Positions 8,834 through 18,377 are shown, numbered from the stretch's first letter. The stretch: DNA of 62,400 nucleotides from an uncultured Pelagibacteraceae bacterium (GCA_902583075.1 CACHUN010000005.1:1-62400), one strand, 5' to 3'. Notes: generated by a model from the sequence alone, not told the origin. Numbers and translations: made by a program.

Positions 8834-9790
8834 TTAGGCTTTTGCAAACAAATTTGTCAATTCATAAACAATTGTTGCAGCTGCTAAAGAAGTTACCTCT
8901 GCATGATCATATGCTGGTGCTACCTCAACTACATCTGCTGAAACTAAGTTTAGCCCTGACAATCCTCTTATAACATTTACAATTTCTCTTGTAGTCATAC
9001 CTGCTATCTCAGGCGTACCAGTTCCAGGAGCAAAAGCTGGATCTAAGACATCAATGTCTATCGACAGATATAAAGCATTGTCTCCTACTCTGCTTCTAAT
9101 TCTATCAACTATTTTGTCTATGCCTTCTGTTTGAAATTCATCACAATGAATTATTTTAAAACCAAAACTTTCATCATTCTTGATATCTTCCCTACTATAG
9201 AGTGGACCTCTTATTCCAACGTGCATTGACGCGTCATCTAAAAATAAATTTTCTTCTCTAGCTCTCCTAAATGGTGTGCCGTGTGTGTAAGGTGCTCCAA
9301 AATAAGTATCCCAAGTATCTAGGTGAGCATCAAAATGGACTAATGAAACTGGACCTTTATTCTTTTTATTAATTGCTCTAAGCAATGGAACAGCTATTGT
9401 ATGATCACCGCCAAGACTAATAATCCCTCCTACTTTATTTAAAATATCTGTAGCACCAACTTCTATTTGTTTTATAGCCTCATCAATATTAAAAGGATTA
9501 CAGGCTAAATCTCCTGCATCTGCAACTTGTTGCACTTTAAATGGTTCAACATCGTAACTTGGATGATAATTCGTTCTTAAATGTCTTGAAGCTTGTCTTA
9601 TGCTTTGGGGTCCAAATCGTGCTCCAGGCCTGTAACTAGTTCCAGAGTCAAAAGGAACTCCTACAATTGCAACATCACAACTTTCAACATCTCTTAATTC
9701 TGGTAATCTAGCGAAGGTTGATGGTCCAGCATATCTTGGTACTATTGTTCCACTTACTGGTTGGATTGGTTTTTTATTTTTATCTTTCAA
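8834..9790 (-). CDS. Ureohydrolase (agmatinase / guanidinobutyrase family)
   Basis: A 318-residue arginase-fold enzyme that hydrolyses a guanidino group to urea. The binuclear manganese motifs are present: GGDHTIAVP, HFDAHLDTWD and SIDIDVLDPAFAPGTG. Length fits agmatinase (SpeB). The substrate-loop motif THGTPFRRA resembles guanidinobutyrase and proclavaminate-amidinohydrolase-type members more than classical agmatinase, which as I recall has HGTMF there. The substrate may therefore be 4-guanidinobutyrate or another guanidino acid. It overlaps the small membrane protein gene upstream by four bases and precedes an aldehyde dehydrogenase. Confidence 0.88.
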   Translation of the reverse strand: MKDKNKKPIQPVSGTIVPRYAGPSTFARLPELRDVESCDVAIVGVPFDSGTSYRPGARFGPQSIRQASRHLRTNYHPSYDVEPFKVQQVADAGDLACNPFNIDEAIKQIEVGATDILNKVGGIISLGGDHTIAVPLLRAINKKNKGPVSLVHFDAHLDTWDTYFGAPYTHGTPFRRAREENLFLDDASMHVGIRGPLYSREDIKNDESFGFKIIHCDEFQTEGIDKIVDRIRSRVGDNALYLSIDIDVLDPAFAPGTGTPEIAGMTTREIVNVIRGLSGLNLVSADVVEVAPAYDHAEVTSLAAATIVYELTNLFAKA

Positions 9791-10008
9791 TTTTTAGAGC
9801 TATTTCTATGAATAAATTCAGCTGCTTTTTTAAAATCATTGATATTTTTTTGATACATAGAAACCTCTTTATTCGAATTTGAAGAAACTAGAATTATTAT
9901 TAAAGCAATTATAATAGCTGCTGCATAATAAAATGGCATTTTTTTCTTCCAAGATATTAGAATTTTTGTTGCGTTGTCTACTTGTTTTTTTGTTGGTCTA
10001 TTTGCCAT
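9787..10008 (-). CDS. Small single-pass membrane protein, unknown function
   Basis: A 73-residue protein with a basic N-terminus, one transmembrane helix (about residues 26-42, FYYAAAIIIALIIILVS) and a short charged tail. No family is recognised. It sits four bases downstream of the bifunctional beta-oxidation gene and overlaps the ureohydrolase start by four bases, so it is very likely translated. The tight packing on both sides is the main evidence that it is real. Confidence 0.65.
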   Translation of the reverse strand: MANRPTKKQVDNATKILISWKKKMPFYYAAAIIIALIIILVSSNSNKEVSMYQKNINDFKKAAEFIHRNSSKN

Positions 10009-10012
10009 GATG

Positions 10013-12235
10013 TTAGTTTACCAGAGGTTTGCCAGTTTTCAATGTATGTTTAATTCTTTCTTGAGTTTTTTCTGTCTCAATTAGCTTCATAAATGCTTCT
10101 AACTCTAATTTATATAAATCATCCTCTGATAAAGTTTTTTCTAAAGCAGTGTCTCCGCCACTCAAAACTTTTGCTAGTTCTTTTCCAACTTTCATTCCAT
10201 GATCAAGAATAATTTTTTCATTGTATAATTTTTCTAACATTTTTACCATTTTGTCATAAACATTTTTTCCTGACAGTTTAAATGTACATTCCTCTGGGGG
10301 AGAAAAATCTTTATTATTTTGAATTATCTCTTTAGAAACCTGTAATAAACTATTTCTGCTCATTATTTTTTTATCCTCTGGTCTTAAATATTTTAAAGGC
10401 TCAGCTTCAATTGGTGATGTAGCAGTTTTAGCGTAACCAATAATATCAAATACTTTTAAAGGAGCATAATCAGGATCATTTTTAGCTTCTTCAGTTTGAG
10501 ACCATCTCCAAAGCATTTCTTTACATCCTCCACCTGCTGGAATTAATCCAACCATAGTCTCAACTAAGCCAACTACAATGTTTGTATGAGACGCAACAAA
10601 GTTACTTTGACATAAAACCTCAAAACCACCACCCAATGCCAACCCTGATGGTGCTGATACAACTGGATACTTAGAATATTTTAAATGTTTGCAAGTCTCT
10701 TGAAAATATTTAACAAACTTTTCAATAGATTTAAAATCTCCTTTATCTGCAAAATTCATTGTGTAAGACAAGTTCACACCTGCTGAAAATTGCATCGCCT
10801 CATTTATTATTATTAAAGGTTTGTCAGTTGCATTTTTTAAGCTATCCATTGAGTCATAATCTAAAGCATTAGCCTTAGTTATGAATTCAACAATATTAAA
10901 ATCATCAAATCTATAAGTTTCAGCAGAGTTATTTTTATCTAATTTAGTTGCTCTAGGTTTTATTTTTCCTAAAGTTTCTAAATCAGTATATTGTTGTCTT
11001 TCACCATAAAAGTTTTCGTCTTTACTTTGAGATAAGTTTTCAAGAAACTTATTGTTTTCAAATGTATCTATTCTTTCAAAAAAATTTTTAACACCGATTT
11101 CTTTTAACATTTCAAAAGGTCCCTTAGACCAGTTAAACCCTAGTCTCATTGCTTCATCGATATCATTAAATTTATCTGTAATACCTGGAACTAAAGATGA
11201 AGCATATTTTATAATTTTTGAAATTACAGACCAAGCGTATTCGCCATATTTATCTTTTCTGTTTATAAGACCAACAATATCCATTTTTTCTGATCCTAAA
11301 TTAAACTTTTTAGATAGTGAATATTCACCTGTTTCTAAGTTTATACCCTCTAGAATTTTTTTATTATCAAACTTATTCATTCTATAGAAACCACCTTTTC
11401 CTTTTCTTCCAGTGTACCCAGTTTCTATAAGTTTTTTAACTAATGGTATTTCTTTTGCTACAATTTGAAAGTCGTCAGTTTCTGGAAGTTCTTTTATAAA
11501 ACTTTTTAAAACATCGGCCATCAAGTCAATTCCAATTAAATCATAGAGTCCAAATACACCTGTTTTAGGTATTCCCATCGGTCTCCCAAAAACGGCGTCA
11601 GCTTCTTCAATTGTTAATTTCATTTTAAAAGCTTCAGTCATAGCCACCTGCATAGCATAGACACCAATTCTATTTCCTAAAAATCCTGGGGTATCATTAC
11701 AAATTAATGCTCCTTTTCCTAAATCTTTTTCACAAAAACTTTTAAGTGAGTTTATTTGATCTAAATCATTATTCTCATTTTTTACAATTTCTAACAAATC
11801 CATATATCTGACTGGATTAAAGAAGTGAGTTATACAAAAATCTTTTTTTTCTTCATCTGAAAGTTTTTCTGAAAGAACTTTAATTGGAATAGAGGATGTA
11901 TTTGAAGAAACTATTGATCCTTTCTTTCTTTCTTTAAAAATTTTTTCATAAATATTATGTTTAATATCAATTCTCTCAACGACAGCTTCAACTATCCAGT
12001 CTGCTTCACCGACTTCGTTAAAATTATCATTTATATTTCCAATATTAATATTATTTATTTTTGACTTATCTATTAATAAAGGAGGTCTAGACTTTAAAAT
12101 TCTTTCTCTAGCTTTTTCAGAAATTTCAGTGGTTAAGTCTAACAATGTTACTGGAACATTTGCATTACATAATTGAGCAGCTATTCCACTACCCATTGTA
12201 CCTGACCCTATAACTACTACTTTATTAATTTTCAT
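10013..12235 (-). CDS. Bifunctional 3-hydroxyacyl-CoA dehydrogenase / enoyl-CoA hydratase (FadN-like)
   Basis: A 740-residue fusion with the dehydrogenase first and the hydratase last, the reverse of E. coli FadB. The NAD-binding loop GSGTMGSGIAAQ is at residues 10-21, the 3HCDH motif THFFNPVRYMDLLEIV follows, and a second 3HCDH C-terminal unit lies around residues 320-400. The crotonase domain (about 440-610) keeps both glutamates of enoyl-CoA hydratases, in GGGFEVLCQ and GLVETMVGLIPAGGG. The order matches FadN of Bacillus. It acts in fatty-acid or other acyl-CoA beta-oxidation. A plausible promoter lies directly upstream, and the next three genes on this strand follow within 19 bases. Confidence 0.92.
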   Translation of the reverse strand: MKINKVVVIGSGTMGSGIAAQLCNANVPVTLLDLTTEISEKARERILKSRPPLLIDKSKINNINIGNINDNFNEVGEADWIVEAVVERIDIKHNIYEKIFKERKKGSIVSSNTSSIPIKVLSEKLSDEEKKDFCITHFFNPVRYMDLLEIVKNENNDLDQINSLKSFCEKDLGKGALICNDTPGFLGNRIGVYAMQVAMTEAFKMKLTIEEADAVFGRPMGIPKTGVFGLYDLIGIDLMADVLKSFIKELPETDDFQIVAKEIPLVKKLIETGYTGRKGKGGFYRMNKFDNKKILEGINLETGEYSLSKKFNLGSEKMDIVGLINRKDKYGEYAWSVISKIIKYASSLVPGITDKFNDIDEAMRLGFNWSKGPFEMLKEIGVKNFFERIDTFENNKFLENLSQSKDENFYGERQQYTDLETLGKIKPRATKLDKNNSAETYRFDDFNIVEFITKANALDYDSMDSLKNATDKPLIIINEAMQFSAGVNLSYTMNFADKGDFKSIEKFVKYFQETCKHLKYSKYPVVSAPSGLALGGGFEVLCQSNFVASHTNIVVGLVETMVGLIPAGGGCKEMLWRWSQTEEAKNDPDYAPLKVFDIIGYAKTATSPIEAEPLKYLRPEDKKIMSRNSLLQVSKEIIQNNKDFSPPEECTFKLSGKNVYDKMVKMLEKLYNEKIILDHGMKVGKELAKVLSGGDTALEKTLSEDDLYKLELEAFMKLIETEKTQERIKHTLKTGKPLVN

Positions 12236-12249
12236 AATGAGAATTAAAA

Positions 12250-12278
12250 CTTATAATGAATATCTTATTCAAGAGCAA
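12250..12278 (-). promoter_or_regulatory. Candidate promoter of the beta-oxidation gene, with an inverted repeat in the spacer
   Basis: On the minus strand TTGCTC (12273-12278), a 17-base spacer and TATAAG (12250-12255) form a reasonable sigma-70 promoter 15 bases before the start codon. Within the spacer is the inverted repeat TGAATA-tct-TATTCA (12257-12271), placed where a repressor could block polymerase. Confidence 0.45.
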
Positions 12279-12306
12279 CTTAAAGCCATTATATATTTTA
12301 ATATTA

Positions 12307-12870
12307 TTATTTAATTATTTTTGTAATTGATGGAATTATTGCCACTGCTAGAGCAATTTTGAATAATTCACTTGGTAAAAAAGGATATAGACCGCCAGCT
12401 AAAGCCTTTTCATAACCGATAACTGAGCCCAAATAACCCACCCCAAAAATAAAAATAATAGAGGTTGCTATCAAAAGAGAAAATAAACTTTTAATATAAG
12501 AGTCGTTAAAATTTCTTTCTGCTAAATAGCCTACAACACCAGCTGCAATAGTCATTCCATAAAGATAGCCAGCCGTAGGACCTGTTAAATAAAGTAATCC
12601 ACCGCCTTTTGCAAAAACTGGAAGTCCAATAGCTCCTTCGAAGAGATATAATATGAGTGTAAAAAACGCTAACTTTGAACCGAATGTCATTCCGATGATA
12701 AAAACTGCAAAAGTTTGCATTGTCATTGGAACTGGCCAAAATGGAACTTGAACTTTTGACGAAAAAGCTAGGATAAGTGTACCTATTATCATCAAAGAAA
12801 TATTCTGAAAATAAGTATTTATTCTAAAATCTGATAGTAAATTTTTAATCAAAGTCGAATTATTTTTCAT
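12307..12870 (-). CDS. bioY: Biotin transporter substrate-binding component BioY
   Basis: A 187-residue membrane protein with about six helices and the BioY signatures VPMTMQTFAVFIIG and GPTAGYLYGMTIAAG. BioY is the S-component of an energy-coupling-factor biotin importer and can work without dedicated BioMN or with shared ECF modules. No ECF ATPase or T-component is adjacent. The presence of biotin uptake as a single gene fits an organism that imports vitamins. It lies between the peptide ABC operon (55 bases upstream) and the beta-oxidation gene (71 bases downstream) and looks monocistronic. Confidence 0.93.
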   Translation of the reverse strand: MKNNSTLIKNLLSDFRINTYFQNISLMIIGTLILAFSSKVQVPFWPVPMTMQTFAVFIIGMTFGSKLAFFTLILYLFEGAIGLPVFAKGGGLLYLTGPTAGYLYGMTIAAGVVGYLAERNFNDSYIKSLFSLLIATSIIFIFGVGYLGSVIGYEKALAGGLYPFLPSELFKIALAVAIIPSITKIIK

Positions 12871-12925
12871 CTTAAAACTATTTAAACATACTTGAATGCA
12901 AAGTTAAAATAATAAATATAAAATT

Positions 12926-14953
12926 TTAATTAATCTGGTTTTTTTGTAATTCTTTTAATGGTATGTGGCATCTGATAGAGTTTCCACTGTTAGTTATTTG
13001 CCATGGTGGTATCTCATTTTTACAAATATCACCTAATATTCTTGAACATCTCCCCTGAAAACTACACCCTTTTTGAGGTGGCTTTTCTTCTACGATATCT
13101 TCAGCAACTAATTTTGGTTTGATATCTGGATCTGGTTCTAACACCGCTCCTAATAAAACTTCTGTGTAAGGGTGTGATGGAAATTGATAAACATCTTTTG
13201 ATGGTCCCACTTCACACAATCTTCCTTGATAAAGAACAGCAACTCTATCACTTATAGCTCTTACGACAGCTAAATCATGTGAAACAAATATATATGTGGT
13301 CCCAAAATCTTCTTTAAGTTGTTGTAACAAATTTAATACGGCCGCCTGAACTGATACGTCTAACGCAGATGTTACCTCATCACATAATATTATATCTGGT
13401 TTAGCAGCAAAAGCTCTTGCAACTGCAACTCTCTGTTTTTCACCTCCAGATAATTGTCTAGGGTACCTAGACATATAAAATTCACCCAGTCTTACTTTTT
13501 GTAATAGCTCTATAATATTTTTTTTTAATTCTTCACCCTTTAAACCAAAATATAACTTTAATGGTTGTGCTATTATTTCTTCAACAGTATGGTTTGGGTT
13601 TAAAGACTCATCTGGATTTTGAAAAATTAATTGAATAATTCTTAAATCATTGGGATCTCTCTCTTTAAGGTCAGACGATAAGTTTCTTTTTTGATCAAAT
13701 TTTATTATTCCACCTTTGGTTCTGAGTAACCCAGCAATAGATTTGAGAATTGTTGATTTTCCACTACCTGACTCTCCAACTAGAGCTATAGTTTCACCCT
13801 TCTTAATATTAATATTAATATCTTTAACGGTTGGGTTATCATCAGAAATTCTATTTAACACTTGATCTAAAAGTTTTTGCTTAGCGTAACTTATTGAAAC
13901 TTCTGAAATATTTAATATTTCTTTATCCTGCAAACTCGTCTTAATTTTATTAACAGTTTGATTAACCTGACTGTCATTCATTAAACTCTTATGATTAAAA
14001 CATCTAACACTAGTATTTAATTCCTCTAAGTACTCAAGTTGAGGAGAGTTACTTTTACATTTTTCCTCTGAAAAATCGCACCTTTCAAAGAAACTACAGC
14101 CTCTATGCATTGTTCCAGGTTGAGGTTGGCTACCAGGCATTGATTGTGGAAGTCCTGCAAGTGATAATTTTGGTATAGATTTAAGCAAACCATAGGTATA
14201 CGGATGAATTGGTTTCTTAAGAATATCTCGAGAGGGTCCCTCTAAAACTATTTCACCAGAGTACATTACAATAATACGGTCACTTACTTGAGCTATTGCT
14301 CCCAAGTCATGGCTTACATAAACCATTGATGTTCCTGTGTCTTTCGCAATGAAGTTAAGAAGTTCTAAAACGTGAGCTTGTGTAGTTACATCTAAGCCAG
14401 TTGTAGGCTCATCCAATAGTAGAAGGTCAGGGGTTCCCGCTAATGCCATAGCAACAGCAACTCTCTGTTGTTGTCCCCCTGAAAGTTCATGAGGATATCT
14501 TAGAGCAATTGTTTCTGGTGAGGGAAGTCTCACTTTATTTAACAATTCTGAAATTTTTTGTTCTCTTTCCTCCTCCTTTAAATCAGAATGTAACTGTAAT
14601 GCTTCATCAATTTGATAACCTATTTTTAAATTTGGTGTTAATGCCTGTCCAGCATTTTGTGGTATCATTGCAATTTTTCTACCTCTGATTTTTTCCAAAT
14701 CTCTATTTTTCATTTTCAAAAGATTTGATGAATTAAATTCACATTCTCCACCAATAGTATAGAGACCATGTTTAACATACCCCATCATTGCTAGTGCGAG
14801 AGTACTTTTTCCAGATCCAGATTCTCCAACAATACCAACGGTTTCACCTTTTTTAATGTTTGTACTTATATTTCTAAGTATTAAAATCTCTTCACCTTTT
14901 TTACTTTTAAATCCAATAGATAAATTTTTTACTTTTTGAATTATTTCAGTCAT
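12926..14953 (-). CDS. Dipeptide/oligopeptide ABC transporter, fused double ATPase (DppD-DppF)
   Basis: A 675-residue protein joining two complete ABC ATPases. Walker A loops GESGSGKST occur in each half, with signatures LSGGQQQRVAVAMAL and LSGGEKQRVAVARAF and Walker B segments LLLLDEPTTGLD and IILCDEVTSALD. Each half ends in the cysteine-containing C-terminal domain of peptide/nickel importers (GCSFFERCDFSEEKC and GCSFQGRCSRILGDIC). It energises import through the two permeases encoded just upstream on the same strand, two bases away. The fusion is known in several bacteria and removes the need for separate DppD and DppF. Confidence 0.94.
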   Translation of the reverse strand: MTEIIQKVKNLSIGFKSKKGEEILILRNISTNIKKGETVGIVGESGSGKSTLALAMMGYVKHGLYTIGGECEFNSSNLLKMKNRDLEKIRGRKIAMIPQNAGQALTPNLKIGYQIDEALQLHSDLKEEEREQKISELLNKVRLPSPETIALRYPHELSGGQQQRVAVAMALAGTPDLLLLDEPTTGLDVTTQAHVLELLNFIAKDTGTSMVYVSHDLGAIAQVSDRIIVMYSGEIVLEGPSRDILKKPIHPYTYGLLKSIPKLSLAGLPQSMPGSQPQPGTMHRGCSFFERCDFSEEKCKSNSPQLEYLEELNTSVRCFNHKSLMNDSQVNQTVNKIKTSLQDKEILNISEVSISYAKQKLLDQVLNRISDDNPTVKDININIKKGETIALVGESGSGKSTILKSIAGLLRTKGGIIKFDQKRNLSSDLKERDPNDLRIIQLIFQNPDESLNPNHTVEEIIAQPLKLYFGLKGEELKKNIIELLQKVRLGEFYMSRYPRQLSGGEKQRVAVARAFAAKPDIILCDEVTSALDVSVQAAVLNLLQQLKEDFGTTYIFVSHDLAVVRAISDRVAVLYQGRLCEVGPSKDVYQFPSHPYTEVLLGAVLEPDPDIKPKLVAEDIVEEKPPQKGCSFQGRCSRILGDICKNEIPPWQITNSGNSIRCHIPLKELQKNQIN

Positions 14954-14955
14954 TT

Positions 14956-15849
14956 TTAAACTGGAGCTTTTGTTGATCTATCTATACCTAATGCTTTAGC
15001 AAAAGCATCGGCTGTCAAATTGATACCAATTATTAAACTACTTAAACCAACTATTGGGGCTATTACTGACCAATAAGCAAAAGACATTAAACCTCTAGCA
15101 TTTGATATCATAAGTCCCCAATCTGGAGTTGGAGGACTAACACCAAAACCTAGGAATGACAAAGAACTAAAGCCAAGTAGCATCCATGACCATCTCATTG
15201 CACCTTCCACTAAAATTGCATCTCTTACATTTGGAATTATCTCATTCCATATTATTGAAAAGTTACTATGACCTCTTGCTCTAGCGGATACAATAAAGTC
15301 TTTTGCAATAACATCATGGGTTGCGGCTCTTGCTACTCTTACAATTCCTTTACCATAAAAGAAACCCAAAGCTGGTATTAATACCTCAGTTGATGTACCT
15401 AACAAAGATACAATTAACAACATTGCTAATATCCAAGGTATAGATAAAAATGCATCAACAATTCTCATCACTATATCGTCAGTTTTTCCACCAACTAGTC
15501 CACAAAAAATTCCAAGTAGCCCTCCCCAAAGCAAAGCAATCAAAGATCCAAAAAAAGTTATTGTCAGAGCTGTTCTTCCACCTAAAATTGTTCTTGTAAA
15601 AACATCTCTTCCAAGATCATCCGTTCCAAACCAATATTCAGCAGATGGAGCCTGGAGCATTAAAGTAGGATTTATTGCTTTAAAATCATATGGCGCAATA
15701 TATGGGCTAATAAATGCAAGAATTACATGAAAAATCAATATGCTTAAACCAATAAATCCTGATGGCCTTGAAGCCATTGTAATTATTATTTCAGAGACTT
15801 TTGCAAAATTACTTTTCTTTTCTTCCTGATAAATATTATCTAATTTCAT
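14956..15849 (-). CDS. Peptide-type ABC permease (DppC-like)
   Basis: A 297-residue inner-membrane permease of the OppC/DppC type. It has an N-terminal helix (GFIGLSILIFHVILAFISPY), the conserved GTDDLGRDVFTR segment after it, and the cytoplasmic EAA-type loop around VARAATHDVIAKDFIVSARA. The TPDWGLMI segment near the end is typical. It pairs with the DppB-like permease, one base upstream, to form the translocation channel. Substrate class (di/oligopeptides or other small solutes) follows the binding protein and is not determined. Confidence 0.93.
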   Translation of the reverse strand: MKLDNIYQEEKKSNFAKVSEIIITMASRPSGFIGLSILIFHVILAFISPYIAPYDFKAINPTLMLQAPSAEYWFGTDDLGRDVFTRTILGGRTALTITFFGSLIALLWGGLLGIFCGLVGGKTDDIVMRIVDAFLSIPWILAMLLIVSLLGTSTEVLIPALGFFYGKGIVRVARAATHDVIAKDFIVSARARGHSNFSIIWNEIIPNVRDAILVEGAMRWSWMLLGFSSLSFLGFGVSPPTPDWGLMISNARGLMSFAYWSVIAPIVGLSSLIIGINLTADAFAKALGIDRSTKAPV

Positions 15850-15850
15850 A

Positions 15851-16807
15851 TTATTTTCTTATCTGTAAAGTCTTTAATCTTGGATTAAGCATTAATGTCA
15901 TAAGATCCGCCAATAAATTTATACTAACGTATATAGATGCAAGAATTATTGCTAATGCTTGAACTGTAGGTAAATCTCTATTTGAAATCGACTCAATAAC
16001 CAATCTTCCAAGACCTGGGTAGTTAAATACAACTTCAGTTACAACAACGCCACCTAATAACCACGCAATTGTTAATGCTACAACATTAATAGCAGGTAAC
16101 AATGCATTTGGTAAAACATGTTTAAAAACCATTTTCCAATATGGAACACCTTTTAAAATTGCCATTTGAACATATTCACTTGCCATAACTTGAATGACGC
16201 TTGATCTCACCATCCGTGCCATGTGAGCTGTCATAATCATTGCAATTGCTATTACTGGTAAAATTATATTAGGTAATAGTTCTAAGAATGAAACATCAGT
16301 TGGAACAATTACAATTCCTGGTAACCACTCTAACCATATTGCGATTATTAAGATTAATAAAGTAGCACTGATAAACTCTGGAATAGTCATAGCAAATATA
16401 GTTACTGTTGAAATTGCTACATCGGGTAATTTATCTCTCCAAAGAGCAGTTACAATTCCAAGTATTAAAGCAATTGGTATACCAATAAAAATAGCAGCTG
16501 AGGCTAGAACTAATGAATTTTTTATACGTGGTCCTAGAACCTCTTTAATTGGCATTTCTCCACTTAAAGAGTAACCAAAGTCTCCTTGAATAGCATTTAC
16601 TGCCCAGGATACATATCTTTCATATGCAGGAACATTCAAACCTAATCTTCTATAGCAAGCTTCTAATTGTTCACCAAATGCTTGTCTTTCAAGATATGTT
16701 GTGCAAGCATCACCAGGTAAAATTTCTGTTCCAACAAAAGTGATTAAAGATACAATAAATAAAGTTATTAGACCTAACAGAATTCTCTTTATAATTAAAA
16801 AAAGCAT
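15851..16807 (-). CDS. Peptide-type ABC permease (DppB-like)
   Basis: A 318-residue permease with an N-terminal helix, a periplasmic loop (CTTYLERQAFGEQLEACYRR) and a MetI-type transmembrane domain. The EAA-type loop (VRSSVIQVMASEYVQMAILKG) and the ending RDLPTVQALAIILASIYV are characteristic of DppB/OppB. It is the first permease gene after the solute-binding-protein gene, from which it is separated by 82 bases holding a strong stem-loop, so its expression is probably lower than that of the binding protein. Confidence 0.93.
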   Translation of the reverse strand: MLFLIIKRILLGLITLFIVSLITFVGTEILPGDACTTYLERQAFGEQLEACYRRLGLNVPAYERYVSWAVNAIQGDFGYSLSGEMPIKEVLGPRIKNSLVLASAAIFIGIPIALILGIVTALWRDKLPDVAISTVTIFAMTIPEFISATLLILIIAIWLEWLPGIVIVPTDVSFLELLPNIILPVIAIAMIMTAHMARMVRSSVIQVMASEYVQMAILKGVPYWKMVFKHVLPNALLPAINVVALTIAWLLGGVVVTEVVFNYPGLGRLVIESISNRDLPTVQALAIILASIYVSINLLADLMTLMLNPRLKTLQIRK

Positions 16808-16850
16808 AAGAATACTTAAATTTTAAATTATTTATTTAGAAATGAAAGAG

Positions 16851-16882
16851 GTTTTACAGGCCTACTTAAAGGCCTGTAAAAC
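16851..16882 (-). terminator. Intra-operon stem-loop after the peptide-binding-protein gene
   Basis: A perfect 12-base stem GTTTTACAGGCC / GGCCTGTAAAAC with an 8-base loop lies 7 bases after the binding-protein stop. The minus-strand sequence after it (CTCTTTCATTTCT) is only weakly U-rich. It probably protects the upstream mRNA or causes partial termination before the permease genes. Confidence 0.75.
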
Positions 16883-16889
16883 AAAATTA

Positions 16890-18377
16890 TTATTGAACGC
16901 TAACTGTATGCCATCTAATTGAAAAATACTCAACTTCATCGAGATTTTTCACTTTAGAAGATGTAACAACCAGTCTAGATACATGGTAAGGAATCATAGT
17001 TCCAGATTCTTCCCATAGTGTTTTCTGGGCATTGATGTACGCTGCTTTTCTTTTGCTAAATTTTAACTCACCTCTAGCTTCAGCTAAATTTTTGTCAAAA
17101 GATGCACTTTTGTAGAAAGACTCGTTCCATTTTGCTTCACTATGGTATGCTTCATGCAAAATACTGTCTGCTGGTCTCTCATTCCAACGTGTCATTGCTA
17201 CTGCCTTTTTCATCCAAGTTTCATTCCAATAACTTTTTGAAGGTGTCATTTGAATATCTGCTCTAATGTTAGCTTTTGCAAATTGTTGTTGTAAAACTTC
17301 AGCAATAGTTGGCCATGTTGGTTCTTTTGTAGAAACGTGAATTGTCATATCAATTCCATCTGGATAACCTGCTTCAGCAAGTAATTTTTTTGCAGTTGCT
17401 GGTTGAGGTGGACAACTCTTCTTCATTCTGTATTGATCAGAAGGTGCAACAGGAGTATCACAAGATACTGTTGCTGCTCCAGCCATAACTAGATCAACTA
17501 ATTCTTGTCTATCTACTGCTATTCTGACAGCCTTCCTTACTCTCACGTCATCAAATGGTGCAACATCTGTTCTCATTACCATGCCTCTCCAGTTTCCTGT
17601 AGGTATAACTGAAACTTTAAACTTTGAATTACCATCAAATATTTTTTTCTGATTGAATGGAACATATCTGTTCATATCAATTTGACCTGTAAGTAGAGCT
17701 TGAATTCTAGCTTGACCATCTGGGATAGCTATCACATGTACTTCGGCAAGTTTAGGTGCTCCTTCCCAATAATCTGGGTTAGCTTTAAGAATTGTTGTTC
17801 CTTCAGCATCAAACTTTTCTACTATAAAAGGTCCAGTTCCCATACCTGTTTTTCCAATAGTATCTCCTGATCCATTAGGTATCATTCTTAGTCTATAATC
17901 AGTTAATAAAAGTGGAAAATCTGCAAAAGATGTATTTAACTTCATTTTAACTGTGTGTGAGTCTACAATCTCAATATCTGTTACTGCACTCATACTTTTC
18001 TTTGCAGGCGAACCAATTTCAGGATCTTTAACTCTCATCAAAGAATATTTTACATCCTCTGCATCAAAATCAGATCCATCATGAAACTTAACACCTTTTC
18101 TTAAGTTAAAAGTCCATTCTGTTGCATCTGCATTTCCCGACCAGTCAGTTGCAAGCTCAGGAGATGTAACCCCTTTAAGATCTTTTCTTACAAGACGATT
18201 CTGTGTCATTATTACTACCTGAAACAATCGTCCTTTAGTAATTGCGTCTAAATTTGTATCTTTTCCAAAACCTACATCATGAGATAATTTAAAAACTCCA
18301 CTTGATGCATTGGCAAAAGAAAACGTTACAAATAGTGATACCAGTGAAACTGATATTAATTTAAAAATGTTTTTCAT
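16890..18377 (-). CDS. ABC transporter solute-binding protein, DppA/OppA family
   Basis: A 495-residue periplasmic binding protein of the SBP_bac_5 family. It has a signal peptide of about 24 residues ending in FANA, then the family motifs (LVRKDLKGVTSPELATDW and WTFNLRKGVKFHDGSDFDAEDVKYSL, abbreviated here to their key parts LATDW and KFHDG). It captures the solute for the DppB/C/DF-type transporter. A strong ribosome-binding site (AGAGAGGAAA, 18381-18390) precedes the ATG, matching the one before proX at 47505, as expected for highly expressed binding proteins. Substrate is not deducible; peptides are the family default. Confidence 0.92.
   Translation of the reverse strand: MKNIFKLISVSLVSLFVTFSFANASSGVFKLSHDVGFGKDTNLDAITKGRLFQVVIMTQNRLVRKDLKGVTSPELATDWSGNADATEWTFNLRKGVKFHDGSDFDAEDVKYSLMRVKDPEIGSPAKKSMSAVTDIEIVDSHTVKMKLNTSFADFPLLLTDYRLRMIPNGSGDTIGKTGMGTGPFIVEKFDAEGTTILKANPDYWEGAPKLAEVHVIAIPDGQARIQALLTGQIDMNRYVPFNQKKIFDGNSKFKVSVIPTGNWRGMVMRTDVAPFDDVRVRKAVRIAVDRQELVDLVMAGAATVSCDTPVAPSDQYRMKKSCPPQPATAKKLLAEAGYPDGIDMTIHVSTKEPTWPTIAEVLQQQFAKANIRADIQMTPSKSYWNETWMKKAVAMTRWNERPADSILHEAYHSEAKWNESFYKSASFDKNLAEARGELKFSKRKAAYINAQKTLWEESGTMIPYHVSRLVVTSSKVKNLDEVEYFSIRWHTVSVQ

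Noticed and set aside
12506..12739. Minus-strand open frame overlapping bioY in another frame
   Set aside because: Its product is rich in Cys, Trp and Ser with no domain, while the bioY frame has clear family motifs. Only bioY is kept.
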